From NCBI GenBank assembly GCA_019973155.2, contig BPQB01000106.1, positions 34,978-98,977 of the forward strand: a stretch of DNA of 64,000 nt. Reading direction: 5' to 3'. The position numbers and the translations under genes are program-made. How positions within the stretch are numbered: the first letter of the stretch is position 1; every line of letters begins with the position of its first letter. The notes under the pieces were generated by a model that searched no databases, had not been told where the DNA came from, and saw only the letters and a list, made by a program, of their open reading frames with translations. The DNA comes from Phanerochaete sordida. Lineage: Eukaryota; Basidiomycota; Agaricomycetes; Polyporales; Phanerochaetaceae. This document shows, one piece after another, positions 1 to 12,268 of the stretch.

Positions 1-505
1 GCGCGTATGGCTGCCGCACAAGCATACTAATGCCTGGACTCCTACATTCGAGTGCGTCGTTGTCGTCATATTCTGCTCCCTGTGATTACTCATGCTAAGA
101 GGTTTATGAAGTCGCCCTCACCATGGGCGAGGCCGAACCATCCAAAGTGCTAATCCCAACTTTCACTCATCGGTCAAGCGGCGAATGGAGCTGCTGGGAT
201 ACACACCATCAGCCACGTGGGAAGGATCACCTCGATATGTGGACTGAAATCATCGAATATCAATTCCGTGCTTAGATACACACCTAGACCAGATTATAGG
301 ATGCAAAGCTGCTAATATGTCATATGTATGGAACACAGCCCATAAAATTGCAGCTCTGACATAGCGTTTCCCCAGCTCAGGTCAAACAAAGGAGTGTCAG
401 CCCTTATGATCATCTGAATGATCTGATATGATGCTCTACACTGTCCCCACGAAACCGCGCCAGGGACGATCATAGTTGGTGAATACATAGTTCGCATATC
501 ATACT
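1..505. other. 3' flank of WD40 copy A
   Basis: This stretch lies downstream of WD40 copy A and is cut by the window edge. By analogy with copies B, C and D it should be the start of the shared downstream block. I see no gene in it. Confidence 0.4.
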
Positions 506-3230
506 CTATGAGAGACGTAGCGCGTCACGGATACTCCACAATCGTACAACATTGTCAACCCCGTACGACAAGATATCCCATCCATCCGGCATAAACATCA
601 CACGCAGGACGAAGGCACTATGTCCCTGAAAGGCTGCGATAACAGCGCCGGTTCTGCGGTTCCAGACACGGACACAGCCATCCTGCGCGCCGCATGCAAT
701 GAACTCGTTTCTAGGCGAATACGCCACAGCCAAGACCCGCTTCTTGTCCCAGCCCCGGACGCTCTCGACACGGAACGTGAAGCGCCTCTCACCAGTGTGC
801 GAGTCGCACGTCACGACCGTCCCGTTATCTGACGCCGTTGCGACCTCGCTGCCATCTGGCGAGAACGCCACCTGGTTGACGTCGTCCGTGTGCTCCTTCA
901 GCTCGAGCAGGGCCTTGCCGCTCGCTGCGTCCCACACGCACGCGCTGCCGTCCTCGTACCCTGTCACGATGCGGTCACCCTCGGACGAGAACGCCATGCA
1001 TGAGATGTACGGCTTGCGCAGCGTCGCGATGTGCTCGCCCGTACGGCAGTCCAGGACCACCACCGCCTTGTCTTTTTGTGAGGCGTCTGAGTGTGCAGTG
1101 AGTCGGGAGCCATCTGGGGAAAAATCAATTTTCCCGCCGGACCATGGCTCGAGATCCGTAACCGCATAGAGAAGCCCGCCGCTCGAGGCGCTCCATATCT
1201 GCAAGGAATCGTTGGAGCGTGTCGCGATCTGCGTGCCGTCGGGTGAAAATGTAGCGTACTTGACGTCCTGCTTGTGGCCCTCCAAGCGGTGCATGATGTT
1301 GCCTGTCTTGACGTCCCAGACAAGCGCAAGCTTGTCGTCGGCTCCAGATACGATGTGCCGGCCATCCGGCGAGAAATCGATCTGCTCGATGCTGTCTGTA
1401 TGTCCGTCTCGCTCGAGCCGTTGGACGGTGAGGCCGTCCTGAAGCCTCCATATGGTGATTGTATCGCCGGTCGCTGCTGCTAGCAGCTTGCCGTCTGTCG
1501 ATAAGGATACAGATATAGGCAGATTGACTGTGATAGTGATACATTATCAATGTTTTGGCTCTAAGGCGAAGAAAGCGGCAATTACTCTTCATTGTTTCGG
1601 TATCACCGAAGACGACATGTTTGTACGCTACGGGATGCGCCTTTGCCTCGGTAGGTTCGAGCAGAATCTGACTGTTCATCAAGGACCCTGCGGCCTGCCG
1701 AGTGATCTCAGGCCAAGCAGCTGTGTCGGCGGCCGTGATGGGTGGATGCGCAAATTTGTGTTCTTGCTGGTGACAAATCACGTCTTCCATTCGCAGAGAC
1801 CCAACTGTCTCAATGGAATCAACATGCGAGACTGAAGTGCACGGACAAAGGTCTTACTGCCGTTGGCACTGACAGTGACCTCGAACGCGGCTTTCCGCAG
1901 CCAGCTCGCTAGGTCCACGACGTGCTCGCCACACTATCATAACATTGAGCGGGCGTAAGCAGTACGGGAAGTGAGGTATGACGCACAAGTATACATTCAA
2001 CTTCGTCATCGCTCACCAGAGCTGTGTTGGCATCGGAGACCTACCCAACCACGCTCAGATAAGCGATGGGTGCATATGTAGCTTGGACCCTTACCTCAAA
2101 GATATACTCTTGTATGATATCCAAAGAGCTAGAAGATCGTCCCTGATCACGGATCAGGGCGCGCAAGAATAGCGACGTGAGAGACGAAAACGTACATCAT
2201 CCGTGTGCTCTGTCCAGCCATACTCCACATTGCCTGCCTTGTCCTCTCCAGCGCTAAATACTCGTGCCTCTTCATAGCTGCCTCGTCCCCCTTGTGAGCC
2301 CGGAAGGTGGTGGGACCCTGCACCGCCGACTATCCGTCCCGGCAGAATGAAGCGCTTCTTCACGCTCAAGCGTTTGATGAAGACACATTGATTCGAGCGT
2401 ACATCATCGGCAAGAGTTCGGGGTGCGTGCGAATTTGGAGAGTATAGCGGGCCGTGTCGTTGGATCGACGAGGTCTTCACCGAGCTCGATTTTGACGAGC
2501 TCGCCTCGGCACCAGCTGCGCCTGCGGCATTGGCTCCGAGAGAAATCGAACCGCCCGTATGCTTGTCGAATCCGAACGCCGTCGCCGCCCAGTCTGGCGT
2601 GGTCTTGATCCATCCGATCACCACCACGACGTCCTCCATCTTGATATCGATGCAGAGCACCTGCGTCGCATACGCATGCCAGGTCTCGACCTGCTGGAGG
2701 AGGTACTCCTTCAGCACCGTGCTCGGGAGCATCCCTTCAGCGCTCGCTGCGCTTTGCAGAGTCAGAGCCGCGCCCTGGGCCTCATGACAAGTGTAGTCCG
2801 CCTTCAGCGCAACCGACTCGCTGGGACCGACGGACCTGCCTGCATGTCAGTGATGGGCGGCTGGGGCATCGCACACTGAGACTTACACAGTCACTGAGCC
2901 GCGTACATTGCTACTTCTGACCCCGCGACTGCAGTAATGGCCTGCACTGAGCAGGTTCGGAGTAGGATTTATTTGCAGCGCATTTGGAGGAAACGATGTG
3001 ATGTCGGTGTATGGCGGCTTATGACGAGTGACCGCCTTCTCGGGCGACGCTTTATCGAGGTTGAAGAGCCGGATGAATTTGCCCTCGTGGAGGAACCCGA
3101 CGTCGGCGACCTGTGGCTCGCCCGAGATGTGCGGCTCGGGGCACCAGAGCGGATACCCGAGACCAAGAGATTCGAGACTGGAGGCGTAGACCTCGTCTGG
3201 CGTGAGTGGTTTGTCGGGCCGGCGAAACAT
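506..3230 (-). CDS. WD40 beta-propeller protein, paralogue A (7 exons)
   Basis: Exons read on the minus strand are 3230-2887, 2835-2196, 2142-2095, 2040-1987, 1933-1858, 1831-1586 and 1527-506. Phases agree at every junction and give 809 codons with no internal stop. Residues 1 to about 115 (exon 1) carry the stretch GLGYPLWCPEPHISGEP and a DVGFLHEGKFIRL turn. Exon 2 carries a core with GWIKTTPDWAATAFG followed by NQCVFIKRLSVKKRF. I know this N-terminal pattern from many uncharacterised Agaricomycete proteins; its function is not established. Exon 7 encodes about eight WD repeats (for example DGSACVWDAASG) ending in VVRLWSIRDALRLS. There is no NACHT or kinase domain between the parts. A propeller suggests a protein-binding scaffold. 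The N-terminal exons resemble copy C more than B or D. The start is the ATG shared in position with copies B, C and D. Confidence 0.8.
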
Positions 3231-4165
3231 CGCTTGGGAGGGTCGGATGCTGAGGCAGACAAGGATGGGATGGGGGTGTGGAGGGAGCCTGAGAGCGGCA
3301 CGCTGTATCTATGCTAGGATAGACTTTCGGGGCTGTGAGCGTGGTGTCCAGAGACGGGGGCGTCCCACGAACCTCGAGATATGCTTCGCAAGGCTGCGTA
3401 TTCTACATACGACCATGGCCGTGCGCTGTACAGGATTCGTTGTCAACCATCAGGAAGTTACGTCGCGCGTGTGAAGGCCCAGGCAGGCCAGACCCTACGC
3501 CCACCGCGCTCTGAGTTCGCACGAAGATAGCAAGTCAACGAAATTTCAGTGTAAGTATTGACAGCAGTCGCTCACCCGACCCTGCGGGAGAACACAAAGA
3601 GCGTATGTCACAACCTTATCATCTGCACCCACGAGGAGAGAACGTCCACGGAGAGCACACGCGTGGCTGGAATAGAGCACACATACAAACTCTCTTGGTC
3701 AACGCTGCCAGCCACAGAGCCATGAAGAGTCACTGCGAAACAGCAGCATTATGGGTTCAGCATACCGTGCACGACAGGCGGGGCGGTCACGAGATCGTGC
3801 AACAATGGAGGTTCTGTCGCTGTGAGCCTTCGCGGGCAATCCCAGCTGAGCGACGGATCTACGCAGGCAAAGGAGTAGGGAGCAGGCTCGAAAGGATCGG
3901 CTGAAGGGCCGCGATCCCATAGGTTGCATAAACTGGTGGAATTTTGAATGTTGGTCGTACTTAAAGTCACCGCGAGAACGATCGCGTGCGCCGAGGCAGG
4001 CCGAATTCCGTCATTAAGGCCAGCCCAGGCCAAGAGCAATTCTTGCGACCGAAAACGATGATTCCCGCGACGCTACGAGAGATTCAAGTCAGTGTATATG
4101 CGTAGCAGCAGTAGCTCCGGCGGCGTACATCGTCGGTCTCCGATGTTGTACCAATAGCTGCGCTT
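3231..4165. other. Upstream region of WD40 copy A, no gene seen
   Basis: Open frames here are short and not shared with another copy of the cassette. The segment next to 3230 presumably holds the promoter of copy A. I see no convincing TATA box, RNA gene or repeat. Confidence 0.4.
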
Positions 4166-6868
4166 TCAGCTCGTTAGAGGTTGCGAATTCAGCCGTGCTT
4201 CGTATACGATCGGACGCTGATATGCTCTTGCAAAAGGGTCGGTTCGACCAACTCTACGGCAACCTCGGCTCACATGCATTGCCAGTGCCACCGCGACGCG
4301 GCGATGGAAGGCGTCCTCGGACTTGCATATTCTGCTCATGCGACCATCAATGAAAGCAATGAGAACGGATATCTCGTAATCGGCAAGGATAGACTTGAAT
4401 GTGCAAGGTGCGGTGGAGCGCAAGGTGCTTGGGCAGTCTGCGAGACGCTTGTCAGACATCGCATGGCGTGTCAGAGGAGTGGAAAGCTCACGCATGATAT
4501 GTCGTGCGCAGCATCGACGCGGTGCTGTAGCTAGGATACCATGAGCATGGATACAGGATCGCATAGGAAGCGTGCGCACCGGCAGAGCAGCGCGCGCAGC
4601 GACGAGCCCGCGCCCGACACAGAGTAACCCGACGCGAAGCGGGACCATGTCGCGAGGCCGAGGTACGCCGAACTGAGCACGAAGCGCCGCGCGGGCGTGA
4701 ACGGATGTAGCTTGTGCGACATCGTAATCGCTGGTATCCTCGTCCAGCAATCTCGAGGAATGGCCACTCGCTTGGCGCGGTACCAAAGTGGAGTATTTGC
4801 AGGTACGGACCAACGAGGGAGAGCGTGCTCGGGCCTATCGTTGAGTCCGGCGGGCCGCGAGTGCTCTACGCGTGCAACGCGCTGGCCTCAAAGTCGCTCG
4901 CCGAGCCGCGCACAGGCTCCGTCTCTTCTTTTCTCCTTCAGCTCTCGTGTTCTTGTCCTTCATCTTGAGCGGCGCGTTTGTGCCGATGGCGCCGGTATCG
5001 CCATCATTTGTACCTCGGACGGGCCCGGGGCTCGAGGGATTTGACGTGCGTGAGCTAGCGCGTCATCGTCGTCGAGCGCAGGCCAATGGAGCCAGCCGCG
5101 GCGAGAACGGCCGGGACAGATGTCAGGGTGCCGCCGAGCGGACGTGTTGCCGGCTGAGGCGTAGGTGAAAGCGCTGTGGATAGCGGCGGAATCCCCTTGG
5201 CTGCTTCAATACCTGGGCAGCTGCGAGTGCTGCGAGCTCATGAGATGGCGAGAAAGAGAATTTGAAGTTCGGGTACCTACAGACGTGTACGGCGATCTGC
5301 TGAGTCGGGCGAGTTGACCCTTTGCTCGGCGTCCACCCGTGGACCTGGTGGATAGCTCATGTTCTAGTAACGAAAGGTTGAGCAAGCGTGGTTTCATATT
5401 GAACGACGGACGTACTCTTGCCAACATGAGCAGCCTGATCTTCTCTTCGCTCTCTTCGTGCTCTGCCCATCGCGTCCCTTCCGCGAGTCGCGTCCTGGCT
5501 TCCGCTTTTCATCTCTCCCATATCTGCCCTACATCCCTCGCTCTCCAGCATCAGTTTTCGCGCGCTGGATGATGACTTGGTCGAGCGGCGCGCCGCAGAG
5601 CATGTCACCCAGGTGCGCGCAAACGCATCTTCTGCACCGTGAGGACGCTCGCATCCTTCGCATCTACGCCGCAATCGACGTGTATTCCAAGGTACTAGAG
5701 CCGCTGCAGCCGACGTCGACGCGACGCGCGACGTCGCCCAGGTTGTCCGTGCGCTTTGCCGTCACGAGGGTGTTTTCCGTGAGTGTGTTCCTGGTACTGC
5801 TGAGCACGCTCTTTGCCGGGGACGGCGTAGTCCCAGATTTATGGCTGGGAGCTCGTCGAGCTTGCAATACGGAAAGACGGGGGAAGAGTTCTGTGAAGGC
5901 CGCTTGGGCATGCGTCTCGCAGCGTGGCTCGGGATGCCTGGTGTCGGCGACTTGGATGTCGGAAAGCGAAAGGTCGCGCGACTATAGCTATGGTATGACA
6001 TCGACTGAGGACACGTATGTGTGAGACGACGATATGACTCACCTTTGAAAAGCCCGAGTCCTACGACCAATCGTCCCAGCAATCCAACCCTCTGCGCGTC
6101 GTGCGGCCCTAACAGCCCGGCGCTGCTCTCTGTCTGTCAATGGCAGAGCTAATGAAGCGCAACAATCACACGCACAATCTAAGATATATCCGCTGGGGCA
6201 AACGGCAGTGTTGCTCAGGGGGGTGGGGGCGTGCGGCGTGCGGGTAACGTGAGCCGTGTCGAGGCGTGGGCAGGGTGCCGTGCTTGCGGCAGCTGCTGCG
6301 ACGAATCGTGTCGGTGCCTGTGATGTTCGGGAGAAACACAGCGCATCGTTATGACTCTAGTCTGATATTAGCTCAGTAATCAATATGGGCAAGACGACGA
6401 TATTACTCACCTCGACATCGCTCGAGTCCCGCGACCAATCACCCCGCCGTTCCAATCCTCCACAGGCTGTACAGGCCCGATGGTCAAATTTGGAAGTTAC
6501 CCCATGTTAGTCCATGCGATGGCAGGCAGAAAGATCCAAAATGCACCGGCGCAGGAGGACGGCAGCATCTAGTTGAGGTAGAGCATGTGCGGGAAAGGTG
6601 GTCGTCGAGGCGTGCGCGGGTTGCCGTGGTTGCGGCACCTGTTGCGACAAAAATCCAGGCTTCGAGTTGACGATGTCGCGAGGCGAGAGATGCTGTCGAT
6701 GGGCGGGTCGGAGGTGGACGGTCGGGAGCTGCTCGAAGGCGGGTCAACGAGCAGAGCGTGGGGAAGAGCTGTCGATCGCTAGATCCAGATCGAAGCGCTC
6801 GGATCAATCGTCCGATCTGTCAGACCCCGAGCGCCGGGTGACGATCCGGCCTCCGTCTCCTCCGCTGC
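4166..6868 (-). repeat. Eroded R-family gene-like copy 1
   Basis: Three separate blocks match, in the same order and inverted, the segment 56350-58240. They are: about 6390-6868 (GACATCGCTCGAGTCCCGCG and the GATCGACAGCTCTT block); about 5640-5860 (minus-strand frame with NTLTENTLVTAKRTDNLGDV against TLTKDTLTTDEHAGDLGDV); and about 4480-4640 (minus-strand PVRTLPMRSCIHAHGIL against VRTLPVRSCVRAHGIL). Conservation at the amino-acid level on one strand suggests descent from a protein-coding gene read right to left, now broken by stops and indels. About 6030-6120 repeats the block at 6390-6480, a small internal duplication. I do not recognise the protein. Confidence 0.5.
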
Positions 6869-7307
6869 TGTAAGGGCCTGGCGCTGACCTTACCTTTCTC
6901 GGCGACAGGTCCTGGTGGCACGGCCTGGTGGCGCAGATGGCGCATCAGCGCCCCCGCCCAGCCCATGTGGTCTGGGCTCCGCCGTTTCTCTATCCCTATC
7001 GTGTTTCGGATTCCTTTCCTTTTCCTGTCCCTGACTCCTCTGACTCCCCATGACTCGTAGTGACTGGATATGATTCGACTCGGGCCCTTCTCGGTCCCTC
7101 TCTCTCTGACTAGGTAGTTTGGTAGGATATAAGTAGCGTAGAAAAGCCTGGGTGTACGGTAGCATCTCGAGAATCGAGACCTTCCCCACTCTTTCCTGGT
7201 CCGAAGCCTCTCGACAATCTCGACTTCTCACCCCGAAGGCTCAGCAAGTAATCGCCAACCTCTCGATAACTCGACGCGTCTAGCGCCTTACCTAAGCGAG
7301 CCTTACA
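6869..7307 (+). mobile_element. Solo LTR of a retrotransposon, 439 bp
   Basis: The element begins TGTAAGG and ends CCTTACA, perfect 7-bp inverted termini with the TG...CA ends of an LTR. It is flanked by the 5-bp target duplication GCTGC at 6864-6868 and 7308-7312. A TATA-like GATATAAG at about 7126-7133 would be the internal promoter if the LTR reads left to right. No gag or pol sequence is adjacent, so this is a solo LTR left by LTR-LTR recombination. It sits inside the first block of R copy 1, so it is younger than that duplication. Confidence 0.85.
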
Positions 7308-7312
7308 GCTGC

Positions 7313-8395
7313 CCTCCGCTGCATCCGCCACTCGGGTACGGGCACACCTCTGCCCAGTCAGAGCCAGATCTTGTCCTTCGGACGTCGTGCGCAGACGGAT
7401 GCATGCTCGATTAGGGAGTCAGCGTGGCTTTGCCGGCACTGTCCCGTCACGGTCGCCCCTCCTGCTCTGCACCGCGGAGCGCTTTCATTCCGCATGTCGC
7501 CCCAGCACGTACTCCGGAAGCCATGGGCATAGGGGCGCACGCGTGACCGATCGCATTCTGCGTCAGCGTGTGACTTGCGTCACAGGGGCTTCTGCGCTCG
7601 CGGCCATGTGGCACCACGGACGCGATCTTGTGGCGTCGCTGCTGTGCGCCAGAGCCCGTGCCATGCGCTTCCGCGCCTCGACAGATGACTATATGCGCCC
7701 CGTATGGGCTGAAAACCGCTTCTGCTGGACTTTGGACGATCTATTCATGCAGTAGATAGATGTTCCGAGAGTCGCCGGGACCGGTTCAGCTACTCCCGGT
7801 CTGTGGTCTGTTTGATGAAGAGAAAGCTGTGTGAACACCGCTGTGGGTCTTATTGTGGCGCGCCTGCCACGGTTCTCGCGTACGTTATCATAATGCCTAT
7901 GCATACATATAGCTGTGGTGTCCTCAGATAGCTCATTGCCATGTGCTCGACGACTCTAACCAAGGTTTCGCGCCATTCGCTGCCATTCTGATTGCCGTGC
8001 TTGACACAGGAGCGACATGCCATGGCGTACGACACATATAGCAAGCCGGGTACACACATGTAAGGACATGCGAGAAAATGCGGGGCTTCGTATCGCTTCA
8101 TACGATTGTGCCTGCAATGTATTTGCTCTAGCGTCGCAAATGCCGAAGGCCATATTTTTGTCGCACACACTGAGAAGTGAGCAGTACAAAGTACTCTGCG
8201 GTTACCCGCAGCATGTGGCGACGGCTTCCATTATCCATGGATCCAAGGTATGCTCACCTGGCAAAAATGAACTTGAGACGATAGAAATCAATACATTCAT
8301 GCAGTGTGTGCTATACAATGCTCTACACTGTTCCTGGGAAATTGCTCAGGTACGATAACACTTGGTTAAGAATACATGGTTCACGTGTCCATACT
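7313..8395. repeat. Downstream block of WD40 copy B
   Basis: This block is shared with 27900-29440 (downstream of copy C) and, inverted, with 52465-53400 (downstream of copy D). Its most conserved part is a plus-strand frame ending at 7755 with the tail DDYMRPVWAENRFCWTLDDL. Copies C and D carry GDYMRPVWAGIGFRWTSNDL and GDYMRSVWAENRSHWTSNDL. The frame (7387-7755) opposes the WD40 gene tail to tail. Whether it is a short gene, the end of a longer one, or a noncoding repeat cannot be decided from the sequence. Confidence 0.5.
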
Positions 8396-11127
8396 CTACG
8401 AGAGGCGTAGTGCGTCGCGAATGCTCCACAATCGTACAACATGATCATCTCCGTACGACAAGACATTCCACCCATCCGACGTGAACATCACACGCTGAAC
8501 CCAGTCAGTATGTCCTCGAAACGTCGCCACAAACGCGCCAGTCCTTCGGTTCCAGACACGTACGCAGCCATCTTCCGCGCCGCACGCTATGAACTCGTTT
8601 TTGGGCGAGTACGCCACAGCAAAGACCCGCTCCTTGTCCTCGCCCCGGACGCTCTCGACACGGAACGTGAAGCGCCGCTCGCCGCTGTGCGAGTCGCACG
8701 TCACGACCGTCCCGTCGTCCGACGCCGTCGCAAGTTCATCGCCATCTGGAGAAAACGCCACCTCCCGGACCCAGTCCGTGTGCTCCTTCAGCTCGAGCAG
8801 CGCCTTGCCGCTCGCTGCGTCCCACACCCACGCGCTGCCGTCCGTGGAACCCGTCGCGATGCGGTGGCCCGAGGGCGAGAACACCATGCACCAGATGTTC
8901 TGCTTGCGCAGCTTCCTGATGCGCGCGCCCGTACGGCAGTCCAAGACCACCACGGCCGTGTCTTCTTCTGAGGTGTCTGAGTCTGCAGCGAGGTGGTGGC
9001 TATCTGCAGAGAAAAAGATTTGGAGACCGTACTCTGCCTTGAGATTCGTAATGGCATGGAGCAGGTCGCCGCTTGAGGCATCCCAAATCCTAAGCGAGTC
9101 CTTAGAGCGGGTCGCGACCTGCGCACCATTGGGGGAAAACGCGGCGTAACTGACAGCCGCCTCGTGCCCCTCCAAGCGGTGCACGACGTCACCGGTCTTG
9201 ATGCTCCAGACGAGCGCAAGCTTGTCGTCGGCCCCCGAGACGACGTGCTGGCCGTCCGGCGCGAACGCGATCTGCCCGATGGTGTGTGTATGCCCGTCTC
9301 GCTCGAGCCGTTGGACGGTGAGGCCGTCCTGAAGCCTCCAGACGGCAATCGCGTTGCCGGTCGCTGCTGCTAGCAGCTTGCCGTCGGCGGGTAATGCGAT
9401 AGATCTCGAGGTATTGTCTGAGAACAGATAGGGTATTAGCAGTGCGCTGGCGAGCCGGCGCTGAGGAACACTTCTCACATACTTTTCATTGTGTTTGAAT
9501 CGCCGAACACCATTGTCTTGTATTTGGTGAAGTGCATGCCATTTCCTCGCGACGGTTTGTATGAGATCTGGCAATCCTCCAGCTTTCCAGCAGCTTGCAG
9601 AGTAATATTTGGCCACTTTGTCACATCTTCGTTCTTGATAAAACGCTCGGCGAACCTTGCCTTCTGCTCGTCGCATACCAAATCTTGTGTTTCGACATGC
9701 CCGACTACAGGTAAGTATTACATCAGCTATTCGTACCATTAGCAGGCATCACTACGAGCAACAAACCTCCATCTGTAACCTGTACCATTGACTTGCTTAC
9801 GTGCCGGAGGTAGCTGGAGAAATCCAGCACATGTCTACCACCCTGCTCACGACTTAGTATGTTCAAAAATGAGCGGATTAAATGTATACGTGCCAATATT
9901 CGCTCCACATCATTGTCGCTTGCGACAACGAATGTAGCCCCTGACACCTGCAGGACGAATGGTATAAGAGTAGCGGATTAGTGCATAACATTGTGATTAC
10001 CTCAAAGATGTAGTCCAACAGAACATCTAATCGGTCAGAGATATGGCCCGACTGATTCTATTTGATTAATATCGTACAGCTACATCGAATGGACATCTTC
10101 ACCTCTCGCACTACTCCCCATATGCTGCCCCCGGACCCCTCCTGCATTTCTTCCGCTATGATCCCGTTTAGGGCACTCCCGCTCCCATCACCAGGTCCTG
10201 GAAGCTGATGGTAGCCAGCGCCCGCAACGATCTTCGACATGGTCAAGACCCGTGTCCGAACCTTCAGTCGCTTGATCGAGACGCAATGGTCCTTCTTGAC
10301 ATTCTCCACCACTGCATGAACGCCGCTCGTGGTTGCTGATGGAGGACCAGGGCCCTTGCGATGTATCGACGAGCTTGTAACAGTAAAAGTGCTCGAACCG
10401 CTCACTGCGGCAGCTACGGGAGCAGTATTGGCCCCAACGGACATGCTAGCAGCCGTCTTTCTGCTGAGACCGAAGACAGTGGCCGACCAGTCGGGAGTGG
10501 TTTTGATACACCCGCTCACCACGACTATGTCCTTCGGTTTTATGTCGAGACCCCGTTCTTGCAATGCGTATGACACCCAAGCGTCGTAGTTGCGTAGGAT
10601 GTAGGCCTTCAAGATCTTGCTCGGAAGCGCCTCTTCAAGATCCGCCGAGTCCTTCAGCGTGAGTGCTGCACCTTGCGAGCCCTCGAAGGAGTAATTGGCG
10701 TCAATTCCGGCGGAGGTGGTACCAGGAGGAGATCTACTCCCGGTTGAGGAATAAAGCTTCAAGAATATGAGGACACGTACACGCCCACTGCTGCACGCGC
10801 ATGGCCGCTATGCTCTCCATGGCTGGAATAGCGCCCGGCAGGCAGCATGTTCTCGGTGCGATCGATCGGAAGTGCGTTGTCGGGCGGCGCCTCGATGTTG
10901 CTGAACGGTGGGACCCAGCGAGTGACCTTCTTCTCCGCGGCGGAGACGTCGAAGTTGAGCAGCCGGACGAACTTGCCCTGGCGCACGAACCCGACGTCGC
11001 CAAGGTGTGTCTCCCCCAGTGCGGGATCTGGCTCGGGGCGCCAGAGGGCGTAGCCCAAGCCCAGGACCTCGAGACTCTTCGCGTAGATCTTGTCGGGAGT
11101 CGGCCGTCCACAAAACCACTCAAACAT
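8396..11127 (-). CDS. WD40 beta-propeller protein, paralogue B (7 exons)
   Basis: Exons are 11127-10781, 10733-10103, 10051-10001, 9947-9894, 9842-9737, 9704-9483 and 9417-8396, giving 810 codons with consistent phases. Five exon lengths (347, 51, 54, 106 and 222 nt) equal those of copy D. The N-terminus (MFEWFCGRPTPDKIYAKSLE) and exon 6 (VCDEQKARFAERFIKNED) also pair it with copy D. Exon 2 has GCIKTTPDWSATVFG. Exon 7 carries about eight WD repeats. Oddity: the intron between exons 4 and 5 (9843-9893) starts with GC instead of GT. It is 51 nt long and free of stops, so it could be spliced as a GC-AG intron or retained as 17 extra residues. Function is inferred only as a protein-interaction scaffold. 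Confidence 0.8.
9843..9893 (-). other. GC-AG or retained intron in WD40 copy B
   Basis: In copies A, C and D the donor at this place is GTGCGT, GTGCGT and GTGTGT. In copy B it reads GCACGT. The branch-like ATACTAAG and the acceptor GAGCAG are still present. The 51 nt hold no stop in the coding frame, so both the spliced and the unspliced transcript would encode a full protein. Confidence 0.6.
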
Positions 11128-11207
11128 GGCGCAGGGAGCGAGGTAGACGGGAGATGGCGGTGCAGAGCCAAGGAGCTATCGGTGGGAGGATCGAGAATAG
11201 AGTTACC
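11128..11207 (-). promoter_or_regulatory. Conserved 5' flank of WD40 copy B
   Basis: The 80 bp before the ATG match the 5' flank of copy D (49607-49686) closely. Both contain GGTAACTCTAT, CTCCCACCGAT and CACCGCCATCTCCCGTCTAC, with the start codon at the same distance. This is a shared promoter or 5' leader carried along by the duplication. No TATA box is evident in it. Confidence 0.45.
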
Positions 11208-12268
11208 AGACGCGGCAGGCACGAGCACAGCAGGCGCACGGACCCTTCGATGCACTCTATTATTATTGGCCCGAGTGACACGAGCACTGTGCCACACCTT
11301 GGGCACGAACTTACGCAAACCGTTGCGTCCAATATATGTTTCCAATATATGCAAGTCACAGTGGTGCGCCTCCGGGGAGATGAAAGGGGCCAAAGAAACC
11401 GGGACATCGCTCGCCAAACGTGCAACCTGCCCTATCACACGCAAATAGCGACAGCGCACGACATGTGAGACTATGGATATCAGCCTGTGAGCCGTCGTCG
11501 ACCGCGCTCGGGACGAACATCGCCGCAGGGGGGCCGACGACGTCCTCAACAGAGCCGTATAGAACCGCAAAATACCGCTCTATTGGTCAGCCGAATCCTC
11601 GACATTAACGTCAGACGAACGATGAACGACGTCGCCAGGCCTACCAGACGTCAGGGACGATAGCGATTGCGACTGGCAGAGGTGCGTACCTGCGACGATG
11701 CACACGCGCCACGATTTTCAGGTCCTCTGCGTGACCGTCATTCGCCATCGCCCTCCGCCCTCGCCCTTCGACATCGCGCTACCGTCTCTGGACAGGATTT
11801 GAAGGCGTGCGGGCACGATGTGCGCCATAGCAGCAGCCCGTGTTGTACCCGTCTGGGAGGCAGTGCCGAGGCGCATGTCGATAGTGTCGACGACGGTAGC
11901 GCTGCGGCGCGCCCGATAGCGACTGAATGGTCGCATCAGCACGCCGAGATAAAGCGTGCACGAGTGAGACGTCACTGTCGGATCCTGACGCCAACTCTAA
12001 TACTGCGATTTCCAGGCGGCTCCGACGTCTGCTCTCGCACGGACGGATCGACCTTGACGAGCCTGAAGTGTGTATCCACGAAGAAGAGATGCGAGGGCGG
12101 GTGCGGCGGTGGGGCATGAGGAGCCTGCAGTGCCTCGAGGACGTGACTCTAGCGTGAATTGTAGATGTCGGACTCCTAGGGTGTATAGCCTGAAAGCGAG
12201 GTCACGGAGGAGATGGCGGTGTTCCCAGCTGGTTTGACTGCGGAGAGCTTGCACATAGGCTGCGGTGG
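11208..12268. other. Upstream region of copy B, no gene seen
   Basis: Several open frames overlap here, but none is shared with another copy or shows a recognisable domain. I see no RNA gene or terminal repeat. Confidence 0.35.

Noticed and set aside
598..1483. Plus-strand and alternative-frame ORFs over the WD40 propellers (also around 8500-9350, 29560-30430 and 51350-52420)
   Set aside because: They mirror the WD40 coding frame in all copies and have no independent conservation or splice structure.
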